This document shows, piece after piece, positions 23,189-31,227 of a stretch of DNA of 37,023 nt. The notes below the pieces were generated by a model. That model worked only from the letters and a program-made list of their open reading frames with translations. It had not been told where the DNA came from and searched no databases. The stretch comes from an uncultured Alphaproteobacteria bacterium. Lineage in GTDB: Bacteria; Pseudomonadota; Alphaproteobacteria; RF32; CAG-239. The stretch covers positions 1 through 37,023 of the forward strand of contig CALXRQ010000018.1 of assembly GCA_944390895.1 (NCBI GenBank), written 5' to 3'. The first letter of the stretch is position 1. Each line of letters begins with the position of its first letter. Made by a program: the position numbers and the translations under genes.

Positions 23189-24454
23189 GTGTTTTCAAGA
23201 AATCTGACAAAGAATTTTCTTTTGGCCGCGGCGACTGCGGGACTGCTCGGCTCTTGCGGAATTTTCAAAACGACGGACAACGGCGAGCCCGCGCAGTCAA
23301 TCTGGGTTTTCAGCGACCGTGCGGCCGAAGAGGCCAACCTGGCCACGGTAGCCTACTCTCAGGGCAAGTTTCCCGAAGCCGAAGAACACATAGTCAACGC
23401 CCTGCAGCTCAATCCCAAACAGCCTCAGGCCCTGATGGTCGGCGGCATGCTCTATGAACAGATCGGCCGTCCCAACCGCGCCCGCCAGTATTATGAAGAT
23501 TTGATTGTCCTCAACGGCAACGAAACGACCATTCTGGGATCCAAAACCGGCAACCCCGAAAAAATGTCGGACATCGCCAAGAAAAGGCTGCGTATGATCA
23601 ACGTCAAACAGAGCGAACTGGTCATCGAGGAAAAAGACGGCGCCAAAGTTTTCAACATCAGTGACGAAGCGGCCAAACGCCAGAGCAAATCGGCCATTGC
23701 CGAAGCACTGTTTTTAAGAGAAAAGAAACTGGCCGCCGACAACAAACCCAGTTCCGAAGAAGAAATCAAAGCCGTCGAAGTGCTGTTTGACGACAATGAG
23801 CAAAATATGATTTCGCGTTTTCTGATTTTAAAGGAACTGGCGGAAAAAGACCTGGTCACCAAAGAAGAGTTTTTAAACGCCCGCATGGCTAACGTCGGCG
23901 CCCTGCTGCCGCTCACTCACACCGCACCGGCCTACGGCATTGACCGCAAGGTTCCCTCCCCCGATCTTATTATTGAGCGGATTTCGGTTTTGAAAGATGC
24001 GGTAGAAGCCCGAGCCATCACGCCCCGCGAGTTTTCCGCCGAACGCAATCTGATTATTGAAGCTCTGCTGCCGCCGACCCCGCGCCAGAGAATGCGGAAC
24101 AAAACGCCGTCCAAAGACATAATGGGCGCGGCCAAAGATCTCCGCAAACTGGAAGTTTTATACGATCTGAATCTGATCACATCCAAAGAAAAACAAAAAG
24201 AGCAGAAAGCCATTGAAAAATATCTGGGCATCAACCGCGCCGAGAAAAAAGCCGAAGCGTCTCAGATTGCAGCCAAACAGCCGGCGCCTGCTGCAAAGCC
24301 CGCGGGGTCGGCACCGGTCGTACCCTTGGCCGAAAACGCACCCAAAGAAGTTATAGAAACGCAGACGACTATAACGGAAACGACACCGCTTCCGAAACCG
24401 GATAACTCTCCGGCGCCGACCCCGCTTCTGCCGCCGGTCAGCAGCCCGTTCTGA
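23189..24454 (+). CDS. TPR-containing lipoprotein with Pro-rich tail
   Basis: The 421-residue product starts at GTG 23189, with GGGAG eight bases upstream. It begins MFSRNLTKNFLL and has a lipobox LGSC with the lipidated cysteine at residue 23. Residues about 45-110 form TPR-like helices (ANLATVAYSQGKFPEAEEHIVNAL and the LNPKQPQAL segment). The middle is helical and charged with two related segments, LKELAEKDLVTKEEFLNAR and LKDAVEARAITPREFSAER. The last 70 residues are proline/alanine-rich and probably disordered. The envelope location follows from the lipobox; partners are unknown. An in-frame ATG at 23138 falls in the -10 box. A strong terminator follows. Confidence 0.85.
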   Translation: MFSRNLTKNFLLAAATAGLLGSCGIFKTTDNGEPAQSIWVFSDRAAEEANLATVAYSQGKFPEAEEHIVNALQLNPKQPQALMVGGMLYEQIGRPNRARQYYEDLIVLNGNETTILGSKTGNPEKMSDIAKKRLRMINVKQSELVIEEKDGAKVFNISDEAAKRQSKSAIAEALFLREKKLAADNKPSSEEEIKAVEVLFDDNEQNMISRFLILKELAEKDLVTKEEFLNARMANVGALLPLTHTAPAYGIDRKVPSPDLIIERISVLKDAVEARAITPREFSAERNLIIEALLPPTPRQRMRNKTPSKDIMGAAKDLRKLEVLYDLNLITSKEKQKEQKAIEKYLGINRAEKKAEASQIAAKQPAPAAKPAGSAPVVPLAENAPKEVIETQTTITETTPLPKPDNSPAPTPLLPPVSSPF

Positions 24455-24476
24455 AAAGACATAACATGATATATTT

Positions 24477-24500
24477 TTAACCACCCTCCGGGGTGGTTAA
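24477..24500 (+). terminator. terminator after the lipoprotein gene
   Basis: TTAACCACCC (24477-24486) pairs with GGGTGGTTAA (24491-24500) around TCCG, followed by AAATTTTATT. The A/T flanks allow either direction. Confidence 0.85.
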
Positions 24501-24508
24501 AAATTTTA

Positions 24509-24536
24509 TTGAAAACTTTTCTCAATCTGCTATTTT
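24509..24536 (+). promoter_or_regulatory. possible promoter of prfC
   Basis: TTGAAA (24509-24514), 16 bases, TATTTT (24531-24536), about 38 bases ahead of the prfC ATG and just after the preceding terminator. Confidence 0.45.
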
Positions 24537-24573
24537 CAGCACAGATTTTCAAAAATAATAAGGTAATAAAACA

Positions 24574-26154
24574 ATGACTCCCAATATACGCAAATGTTTT
24601 GCGATTATATCACACCCTGACGCCGGCAAAACCACCCTGACCGAAAAGCTCCTGTTGTTCGGAGGCGCCATCCAGCAGGCCGGCGCCGTCAAAGCCCGAG
24701 GCGAAAACCGCCATGCCCGCTCCGACTGGATGAAAGTAGAACAGGAACGAGGCATTTCCGTTGCTTCGTCGGTAATGAATTTTGAGTATGAAGGCATTAC
24801 GTTCAATCTTCTGGACACACCGGGGCACGAAGACTTTTCCGAAGACACCTACCGCGTGCTGACCGCCGTGGATTCAGCCGTTATGGTTCTCGATTCGGCC
24901 AAAGGTATCGAGGCACAAACCAAAAAACTGTTTGAAGTCTGCCGCCTGCGCGACGTCCCTATCCTGACTTTCATCAACAAGCTGGACCGTGAGGGACAGG
25001 ATCCTTTCTGCCTGTTGGATGACATCGAAAAAACGCTGGCCTTGGAAGTCACGCCCGCCAGTTGGCCGATCGGTATGGGCAAAGATTTTCTCGGCTGTTA
25101 CGATCTGTTGAACGACCAGCTCATTTTGATGAATAAAAACGGCGACAAATCCCAAATCAATTCCACCATTGAAACCTGCAAAGGGCTCGACGACGAAAAA
25201 CTTGACCGTCTGCTGCCGGCACATGCCGTTTCCAAACTGCGGGAAGACGTATCCATGATTAAGGAACTCTGCCCGGAATTTAACCTGGAATCTTATCTGG
25301 CCGGCGTTCAGACGCCTGTCTTTTTTGGCAGCGCAATCAACAATTTCGGCGTTCGCGAAGTCCTGGAAGGACTGCATAAAATTGCTCCGTCACCGCGCCC
25401 CCGCCCGGCGGCGGAACGCACCGTCGGCCCCGAAGAAAACAAAGTCACCGGCTTTGTCTTCAAAATCCAGGCCAACATGGATCCCAAGCACCGCGACCGC
25501 ATTGCTTTCATGCGCATTTGTTCCGGACATTTCAAACGCGGCATGACCTTAAACCAGGTCAGAACCGGCAAAGGCATAAAAGTTCCCACGCCGGTTATGT
25601 TTCTGGCTCAGGAACGCGAACTCGCCGAAGACGCCTACGCCGGAGACATTATCGGTATCCCCAACCACGGTCAGCTGCGCATCGGCGACACCATGACCGA
25701 AGGCGAAAAGCTTCACTTCACCGGTATTCCGAGCTTTGCGCCGGAACTCTTAAAATCGGTCCGGGCACTGGATCCGCTGAAATCAAAACACCTCGGAGCG
25801 GCATTGCAGCAAATTGCCGAAGAAGGCGGCGCTTCCGTATTCAAACCCGTTGTCGGTTCCGAATGGATTGTCGGTGTTGTCGGCGTTCTGCAATTTGAAG
25901 TAATGGCTGACCGTATCCGTTCGGAATTCAATATTCCGGTCGCCTTTGAGCCCACACAATATTACACTGCCCGCTGGATTGACTGCCCGGACAAACAAAA
26001 GCTCAAAAAATTCATTGACGCCAATCAGGCCTGTCTTGCCAACGACCATGACGGCGCCGACGTTTTTCTGGCCCGCAATGCCTGGCACTTGAATAAAGCT
26101 CAGGAAGATTTTCCCGACATTGTTCTAAGCAAAACCAGAGAACAGATTTTCTAA
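24574..26154 (+). CDS. prfC: peptide chain release factor 3
   Basis: The 526-residue translational GTPase recycles RF1/RF2 after termination. The G-motifs are intact: SHPDAGKTT (13-21), the switch I segment with ARSDWMKVEQERGISV, DTPGHEDFSEDT (81 onward) and NKLDRE (135-140). The RF3-specific end includes LQFEVMADRIRSEF and the C-terminal domain III. Length is close to E. coli (529). AAGGT precedes the ATG by ten bases. It is followed after 19 bases by the GH15-like gene on the same strand, probably an operon although there is no obvious functional link. Confidence 0.97.
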   Translation: MTPNIRKCFAIISHPDAGKTTLTEKLLLFGGAIQQAGAVKARGENRHARSDWMKVEQERGISVASSVMNFEYEGITFNLLDTPGHEDFSEDTYRVLTAVDSAVMVLDSAKGIEAQTKKLFEVCRLRDVPILTFINKLDREGQDPFCLLDDIEKTLALEVTPASWPIGMGKDFLGCYDLLNDQLILMNKNGDKSQINSTIETCKGLDDEKLDRLLPAHAVSKLREDVSMIKELCPEFNLESYLAGVQTPVFFGSAINNFGVREVLEGLHKIAPSPRPRPAAERTVGPEENKVTGFVFKIQANMDPKHRDRIAFMRICSGHFKRGMTLNQVRTGKGIKVPTPVMFLAQERELAEDAYAGDIIGIPNHGQLRIGDTMTEGEKLHFTGIPSFAPELLKSVRALDPLKSKHLGAALQQIAEEGGASVFKPVVGSEWIVGVVGVLQFEVMADRIRSEFNIPVAFEPTQYYTARWIDCPDKQKLKKFIDANQACLANDHDGADVFLARNAWHLNKAQEDFPDIVLSKTREQIF

Positions 26155-26173
26155 ACTTCTCAGGAGAAAACTA

Positions 26174-28078
26174 ATGCCTCAATATTTGAACGATAAAAAA
26201 AGATTTATCATCCGAATGATTGAGGTTTTAGCCTCCGGAGAACCGCTTTCGGCGCCCAAACATTCAGCCCTGTTTATTGAATTGGAAGAATTTCTCGGCA
26301 GCCGCCGCTGCAACTCCGGCCTGCTGAAAAACGGCACGCCTGATTTTGAATTTTTAAACCGTAAAGAAAACCGCACCGCGCTGCAAAATACTCTGAGCGC
26401 CATGCTGGAAGCAACGGTCTACCCGCAAAACATCCACCAGCTTTCCCATTACCGCCGGGACCGAAGCAAAACCGTATTCAAAGTTAACAACAACCTTGTT
26501 TATAAACATCTGCAAAAGAATTTAGAGTTTGAAAGTTTCCAAAAGCTGTTCAAACTGGGCTGCAACCGCGGCGTTTTCAGCCTCAGCTTTGAACATCATA
26601 TCCCCAAAGTCACCGAACGGGCCGGAAGCCTGCACATGACCAGAAAATGGCCGCGCGACCATGCCGCAATGCTGCCTCTCATCAGCGAACGTTATGCTGC
26701 GGAACTGTGGCCGGGACTGCAGGCCTGGGCCGAGGCATACTGCGCGCCGGAAGAACAAAACGCCTTTGCCGCCGTATTCAAATTTCCTCAAAACTATGGA
26801 AAAAATCTTGGAATAAGCCATGTTTTCTGGATGGATAAAAACGGCGTTCTGACCAGAGATCAAAACTGGCACATGAACCAGCGCACAGAATCTCACGCTG
26901 CATTGTTGTACGGATTTGCCCAAAGCATTTTACAGCTTTTGGAAAATCCCCGCCCGAAATTCAAACTTATTTCACCGCAGATTATCCAAACCGTCGTACA
27001 GCTCACGCACTATCTTTATGTGCTGGGTCCCTCTCCCGCCAGCTGCGGCCCTTGGGAAGAAATCGCCTTTTCCGGCGGCATAAACTGGGATTGCGCCTGC
27101 GTCATTGAGGCTTTCCAGAAAATGAACGAACTGCTGCTTCGTCTTCACTTTGAACTGCCCATACTGAACAAATTTCTCCAGGCCGAAAAAAAGCTGCTTG
27201 AAAAGTTCCGACTTGAACCTTTGCTGGAAAACCCTTCCAAGCTGAAGCAATACATTGCCGCGTCGCAAAAAACCGTCGCTGACAACTACCTGAACGAATT
27301 TCGCGAAATCAAACGCATCGACGCGTCTTCCGTCATGCTGGCCGCCTCCGACATAGATTTGAGCTCCTGCGGAAACATTTACGAAAACATAAAAAAACGT
27401 CTCGAAATTCTGAAAATATTTCAGGACAATTTGCTCGGAGAATTCGGAGCCAGACGCTACAACCGGTTCCAATGCCGCATAGACAACAAAGACATAGATT
27501 CATGCGACAGTTACCTGAATCTGAATTCGGACCTGCTGTTAGACAACCAAAGCGGACGTTTTTATTTTGGCAAGCGGGAACGCATTGTCCAAATTGAAAA
27601 ATGCGGCGGTTCCGTTTCCTTAATCAAAGACTACATCTTCCGCCAGAAAGGTTTTTCCGAAAAGACTTCGGCTCAATGGGGACTGCCGGTTTCATACGCC
27701 GCTTTGGCCTTCGGCAAAATGCTCAACAAACTGCTGAACGAATGCCGCGGCCGCAAACATATCACGCCTGAAGAAAGCAACCTGATAAAAACCTGCCTTA
27801 ACGGAGAAGAAGAATATATCAAACGCAGTTATGCCGGCATCACCGGTATTAAAATCGACGGCAGCATTCCCTACAGGGCCAACGGTACCTTGACAGACAT
27901 CTGGAAAAAGCCCGAAGCTTATCAGGCCGTCACCACCCTTCGCGGCCGCGCCGATTTTGCCTTTTTGCCCGGCGTCAACTCCCATTTGGGCTGGGATGCG
28001 GCAATCTGCTACCAGGCTTCGCAGATTTTTCTGAAAAACCTTGAACTGTTGGAAAGCGAAACGCTTCCCTCTATTTAG
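26174..28078 (+). CDS. GH15-like (glucoamylase / phosphorylase-kinase-alpha type) protein
   Basis: The 634-residue protein has no signal peptide. Several pieces fit the alpha/alpha-barrel of family GH15 and related phosphorylase-kinase alpha subunits: RKWPRDHAAMLPLI (R161, D162), CGPWEEIAFSGGINWD around E295/E296 (compare DLWEE in glucoamylases, where the second Glu is the general acid), DGSIPYRANG, and a final SHLGWDAAICYQASQIF resembling the WSxA end of the barrel. It is probably cytoplasmic, acting on or sensing an alpha-glucan, or it may be inactive. AGGAG precedes the ATG, 19 bases after prfC. Its stop overlaps the end of the convergent comEC by eight bases. Confidence 0.65.
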   Translation: MPQYLNDKKRFIIRMIEVLASGEPLSAPKHSALFIELEEFLGSRRCNSGLLKNGTPDFEFLNRKENRTALQNTLSAMLEATVYPQNIHQLSHYRRDRSKTVFKVNNNLVYKHLQKNLEFESFQKLFKLGCNRGVFSLSFEHHIPKVTERAGSLHMTRKWPRDHAAMLPLISERYAAELWPGLQAWAEAYCAPEEQNAFAAVFKFPQNYGKNLGISHVFWMDKNGVLTRDQNWHMNQRTESHAALLYGFAQSILQLLENPRPKFKLISPQIIQTVVQLTHYLYVLGPSPASCGPWEEIAFSGGINWDCACVIEAFQKMNELLLRLHFELPILNKFLQAEKKLLEKFRLEPLLENPSKLKQYIAASQKTVADNYLNEFREIKRIDASSVMLAASDIDLSSCGNIYENIKKRLEILKIFQDNLLGEFGARRYNRFQCRIDNKDIDSCDSYLNLNSDLLLDNQSGRFYFGKRERIVQIEKCGGSVSLIKDYIFRQKGFSEKTSAQWGLPVSYAALAFGKMLNKLLNECRGRKHITPEESNLIKTCLNGEEEYIKRSYAGITGIKIDGSIPYRANGTLTDIWKKPEAYQAVTTLRGRADFAFLPGVNSHLGWDAAICYQASQIFLKNLELLESETLPSI

Positions 28079-30128
28079 AAACGGCGCTGTTCCAATATCT
28101 TACGCCGATATCATCGCGCACGGTCTTAACGTTTATTTCTTCTCCGTCAAGATAAAAAACGGCACCGGCAGCCTGTGAGGCGTCAAAAGGCTTTCCGTCA
28201 ACCTCCAATCTGTGGTCTTTGAAATATTTGATTCGCCCCTTGTAGAGACAATACTCGTCGTTACATTCCAAATCCAGCCATTTTTTATCAACGGTTGCGC
28301 CTTTGTAAATTTTTCTAATCAGCTTGTTTTCCTTATCATCCAGTTTTTTGTTAGCCGTTTTTTCCAGCCACATCTGCTTGGCAAAATAATTTCCGCGTGA
28401 CGGCAGAATAACCAGTTCGCCCTGATTGTCCTTCACCGCCAGCAAGTCCGCTTCCGCATCCACGATAACGTCGGGAACCCTGACCGTAAAAATGCTGAGC
28501 AGTCCGGCCGCAACCAAAAGCCATCCCCATTTCCGCCACGCCTCTTGCCACAGACACAGCCATAAGCCGCCGAACACGATAAACAGCAATCCCCACAATG
28601 GCATCGACAAAACCTGATACCCGGCATTAGGCAGAGAAGCGACATAAGCCGTAATATCATTCACCAGACCTATTCCCCAACCGACCAGCCGCAGCGGCCA
28701 ATAATCAAGCCCCAGCGGCATCAGCAGCAGAGCCGTCAGAACAAACGGCATAATGACCAAACCAATCACCGGCCCCGCCAAAAGGTTCGCCAGCGTCGTA
28801 TAAACGGATATTTTGTTAAAATGATAAACGGCAAAAGGCATTGTCGCCAGACTGGCAACCAAATCAGACACCAAAATGCCGGCAATATAAACCCAGACGA
28901 TTTTTACCGCTTTAAGCAGCAGCGTCTGTTCCTTGCCGTTTCCGCTCAAAAAACGGTGCAGAGAACCGGCGTATTTTTCATAAAAGGCAATCAGGGCGAT
29001 AACCGCGGCAAAAGACATCTGAAAACTCGCGCCGATCAGAGCCTGCGGCGTAAAGACCAAAACCAGCAGCGCCGCCAGCGAAATCGTCTTCATTGAAATG
29101 GCGCGGCGTCCGAGCATAATGCCCAGAACCACGATAAAATTCATAATGAAAGCCCGTTGCGCCGGAATTTCCGCACCCGAGACAAACAAATAAAAAACGC
29201 TGATCAAAATGGCAAAAACCGCCGAAATTTTCTTTGAATCACAGCGCAGAGCCAGCGGCGGTACAAAAGCAATAATCAACCGCACCAGAAAAAACATCAA
29301 CCCTGCAATCATCGTCATATGCAGCCCTGAAATGGACAGGAAATGCGCCAGCCCGGAATCACGGTAATTCTGAATGATTTTGCGGCTGATGACACCTTGC
29401 TCGCCGGCCACGATCGCCGCCGTAACCGAAGCCTGATCCGGCGGCAAAACGCTTCTTATATGCCGGATAATCCTGCCGCGGAGTTCATCCACGGCATAGC
29501 GGAAGCGATTAGAAAAAGAGGGCTCCCCCACACAGTCAATGGGCAAGACTTCGCTGATGGCGTAACCGCTGGCGTCAAGCCCTTCAAAATAGGCCTTGCG
29601 GTCAAACTGATATCCGCCCGGCAGCACCGGTTTCGACAAGGGCATCAGCTGCGCCACCATTTCCACGCATTCGCCGACCTTAAACGGCGAACTTTTGCTG
29701 CGCAAACTGACACGTACCGTTCCCAAATCCCGATTGCGGTCAAAATTTGTGGCATTGCTCAAAATCAGTCGCTGGTTTCCCCGATAATTGAAACCGATTT
29801 TTTCAATTCTGCCGCTGACATAAAGCTTTTCTTCCGTTTTGATTCCCTTTTCGCCGTTAAGATAAGCCGCCTTCAGCTGAATGTCGGCAAATCCCAGCAC
29901 CGCCATCGAAAATATCGCGAGAAAAGTTAAAAACCCCGTGTTATACCTGAACCAAACCGCCAAAACAATCATCAGCTCAATAAGCGCCAGACTCCACCAA
30001 ATGGAAATTTCGCCGGGCAGCAGAAAATATATGCCGATCCCCGCGCCAAACAGCACCGGAACCCACAATGACCAGCGATTCTGCTCTTTATTGAAATTTT
30101 CCGAAATATTATTTAAAAACCGGTACAT
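28071..30128 (-). CDS. comEC: ComEC/Rec2 family DNA-uptake channel
   Basis: The 685-residue inner-membrane protein transports single-stranded DNA into the cytoplasm during natural transformation. It has three N-terminal helices and an OB-like external domain (about 100-200). The competence domain contains GLAHFLSISGLHM (260 onward), PAQRAFIMN and GASFQMSFAAV, with many helices up to about residue 540. The C-terminal external region (about 545-685) is short and shows no metallo-beta-lactamase HxHxDH motif, as in many alphaproteobacterial versions. No other competence gene is in the window. It starts without a clear Shine-Dalgarno. It converges with the GH15-like gene and the two share eight bases. 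Confidence 0.92.
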   Translation of the reverse strand: MYRFLNNISENFNKEQNRWSLWVPVLFGAGIGIYFLLPGEISIWWSLALIELMIVLAVWFRYNTGFLTFLAIFSMAVLGFADIQLKAAYLNGEKGIKTEEKLYVSGRIEKIGFNYRGNQRLILSNATNFDRNRDLGTVRVSLRSKSSPFKVGECVEMVAQLMPLSKPVLPGGYQFDRKAYFEGLDASGYAISEVLPIDCVGEPSFSNRFRYAVDELRGRIIRHIRSVLPPDQASVTAAIVAGEQGVISRKIIQNYRDSGLAHFLSISGLHMTMIAGLMFFLVRLIIAFVPPLALRCDSKKISAVFAILISVFYLFVSGAEIPAQRAFIMNFIVVLGIMLGRRAISMKTISLAALLVLVFTPQALIGASFQMSFAAVIALIAFYEKYAGSLHRFLSGNGKEQTLLLKAVKIVWVYIAGILVSDLVASLATMPFAVYHFNKISVYTTLANLLAGPVIGLVIMPFVLTALLLMPLGLDYWPLRLVGWGIGLVNDITAYVASLPNAGYQVLSMPLWGLLFIVFGGLWLCLWQEAWRKWGWLLVAAGLLSIFTVRVPDVIVDAEADLLAVKDNQGELVILPSRGNYFAKQMWLEKTANKKLDDKENKLIRKIYKGATVDKKWLDLECNDEYCLYKGRIKYFKDHRLEVDGKPFDASQAAGAVFYLDGEEINVKTVRDDIGVRYWNSAVSK

Positions 30129-30267
30129 GCAACGCTCGCTTCAGATTATAATTCAATGAAATAAACCGGTTTAAACAAATATCAAACAACAATTTTAATC
30201 TTATTTGCAAAAATTTAACTCTTTTTACCATAGACTGAAATAAATTAAGTTCCACAAGGAAAGAGCA

Positions 30268-30654
30268 ATGAAAACAAATTTTGTTTTAATCTGCCTTACG
30301 TCCCTGATATTAAATGCGGGGAGTGTCGCCGCCGGTATCACGCCGCTGAACGAATACGAATGGAAAGACAAAACCATTGGTGATTCTGCTGAAGATTCCG
30401 GATATTTGGAAGAAATTCCGGCTTCGAATACGCCAGAAAATATAAGCAATAACTCCTGTCCGACCCAATGTCCGGGATATTCGCCCGATATCGGCAGCTG
30501 TCCGGCCGGATCCGAACTGAGTTCCTGCCCCGATTGCGCCGGATGGTATAAATGCGTTGAAAGCGAATGCGCTCCCGGCTACGATAAAAATTATAAAGAA
30601 TGCAACATAGATGTTCAGGAAGACAATTATCTGTGCAGCAAATGCGTTGACTGA
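30268..30654 (+). CDS. small cysteine-rich secreted protein
   Basis: The 128-residue protein begins with a signal peptide (MKTNFVLICLTSLILNAGSV, probable cleavage after AGSVAA). An acidic linker follows, then a C-terminal half with ten cysteines in CxxxC, CxxC and Cx(4-9)C spacings (SCPTQCPGY, SCPDCAGWYKC, ECAPGY, CSKC). It is probably disulfide-bonded outside the inner membrane. I recall similar short Cys/Tyr/Gly-rich secreted proteins in uncultured gut alphaproteobacteria, but no function. AAGGA lies eight bases before the ATG. It is alone, divergent from comEC, with a structured 3' region ending in a terminator. Confidence 0.8.
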   Translation: MKTNFVLICLTSLILNAGSVAAGITPLNEYEWKDKTIGDSAEDSGYLEEIPASNTPENISNNSCPTQCPGYSPDIGSCPAGSELSSCPDCAGWYKCVESECAPGYDKNYKECNIDVQEDNYLCSKCVD

Positions 30655-30666
30655 CACCTTTACCAA

Positions 30667-30746
30667 GACAGGCTTACTTAGCATTTAGGCCTGTCAATCT
30701 GCCGAAAAAAGGCTGCTAAACATTTTTGTTCGGCAGCCTTTTTTTT
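30667..30746 (+). terminator. structured 3' region and terminator of the cysteine-rich gene
   Basis: First hairpin: GACAGGC (30667-30673) / GCCTGTC (30689-30695). Terminator hairpin: GGCTGC (30711-30716) / GCAGCC (30733-30738) with flanking A and T runs. A competing stem, CTGCCGAA (30699-30706) / TTCGGCAG (30729-30736), shares bases with the terminator arm, so two folds exclude each other. Confidence 0.75.
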
Positions 30747-30780
30747 ATAATATTATATTGTCAGTCTTTAAAACCCAAAA

Positions 30781-30804
30781 GATTGCCGTTTCACAACGGC
30801 AATC
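30781..30804 (-). terminator. terminator after the 99-residue gene
   Basis: GATTGCCGTT (30781-30790) pairs perfectly with AACGGCAATC (30795-30804) around TCAC. On the minus strand TTTTGGGTTTT follows. Confidence 0.75.
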
Positions 30805-30835
30805 TTCTCAAAAAAATGACTAAAGAAGTTGTATA

Positions 30836-31135
30836 CTACACCAAGAAACCCTTGATATAGTCAACGTTTCTGAAATCATCCGTAACCAACGGAATGATAT
30901 CGCTCGGAAGTTTCATTTTCAAACGCGACGGCACAATACACGCCAACGCCTTGCTCAACAAAACCTTCTCCATATCTTTTTCATTCTCCACCACGCAAAG
31001 ATCGGAACTTTCCGCTTGAGGAATGGAATTCAACGATTTTACCTTAAAATCCCGAAACTGTTTGGCAACTTTGGCCGAACAGCAATCCGCAATAAAACCT
31101 AACGTCAGCGGACTGGCAAAGATGACTCTGTCCAT
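30836..31135 (-). CDS. unrecognised 99-residue protein
   Basis: I do not recognise this gene. The product starts MDRVIFASPLTLGFIADCC and has a hydrophobic N-terminal third, no clear signal cleavage site, three cysteines, and a charged end. The coding call rests on the open frame, reasonable composition and the good terminator placed just after its stop on the same strand. No Shine-Dalgarno precedes the ATG; the leader is a run of T. A perfect 12-base palindrome lies 28-39 bases ahead of the start. It is separated from lpxB by 92 bases and could be co-transcribed with the lpx genes. Confidence 0.55.
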   Translation of the reverse strand: MDRVIFASPLTLGFIADCCSAKVAKQFRDFKVKSLNSIPQAESSDLCVVENEKDMEKVLLSKALACIVPSRLKMKLPSDIIPLVTDDFRNVDYIKGFLV

Positions 31136-31162
31136 AAAAAAATAATTTAGAAGTTAATAAAA

Positions 31163-31174
31163 GGGCATATGCCC
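31163..31174. repeat. perfect palindrome GGGCATATGCCC
   Basis: This 12-base perfect inverted repeat without spacer lies in the AT-rich leader of the 99-residue gene, just after a TATACA that could be a -10 on the minus strand. It could be an operator; no regulator is identified. Confidence 0.4.
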
Positions 31175-31227
31175 GAATATGTATAAAAAACATTTAGTCG
31201 CCATAAAAATAAAAAATATGGATTATA

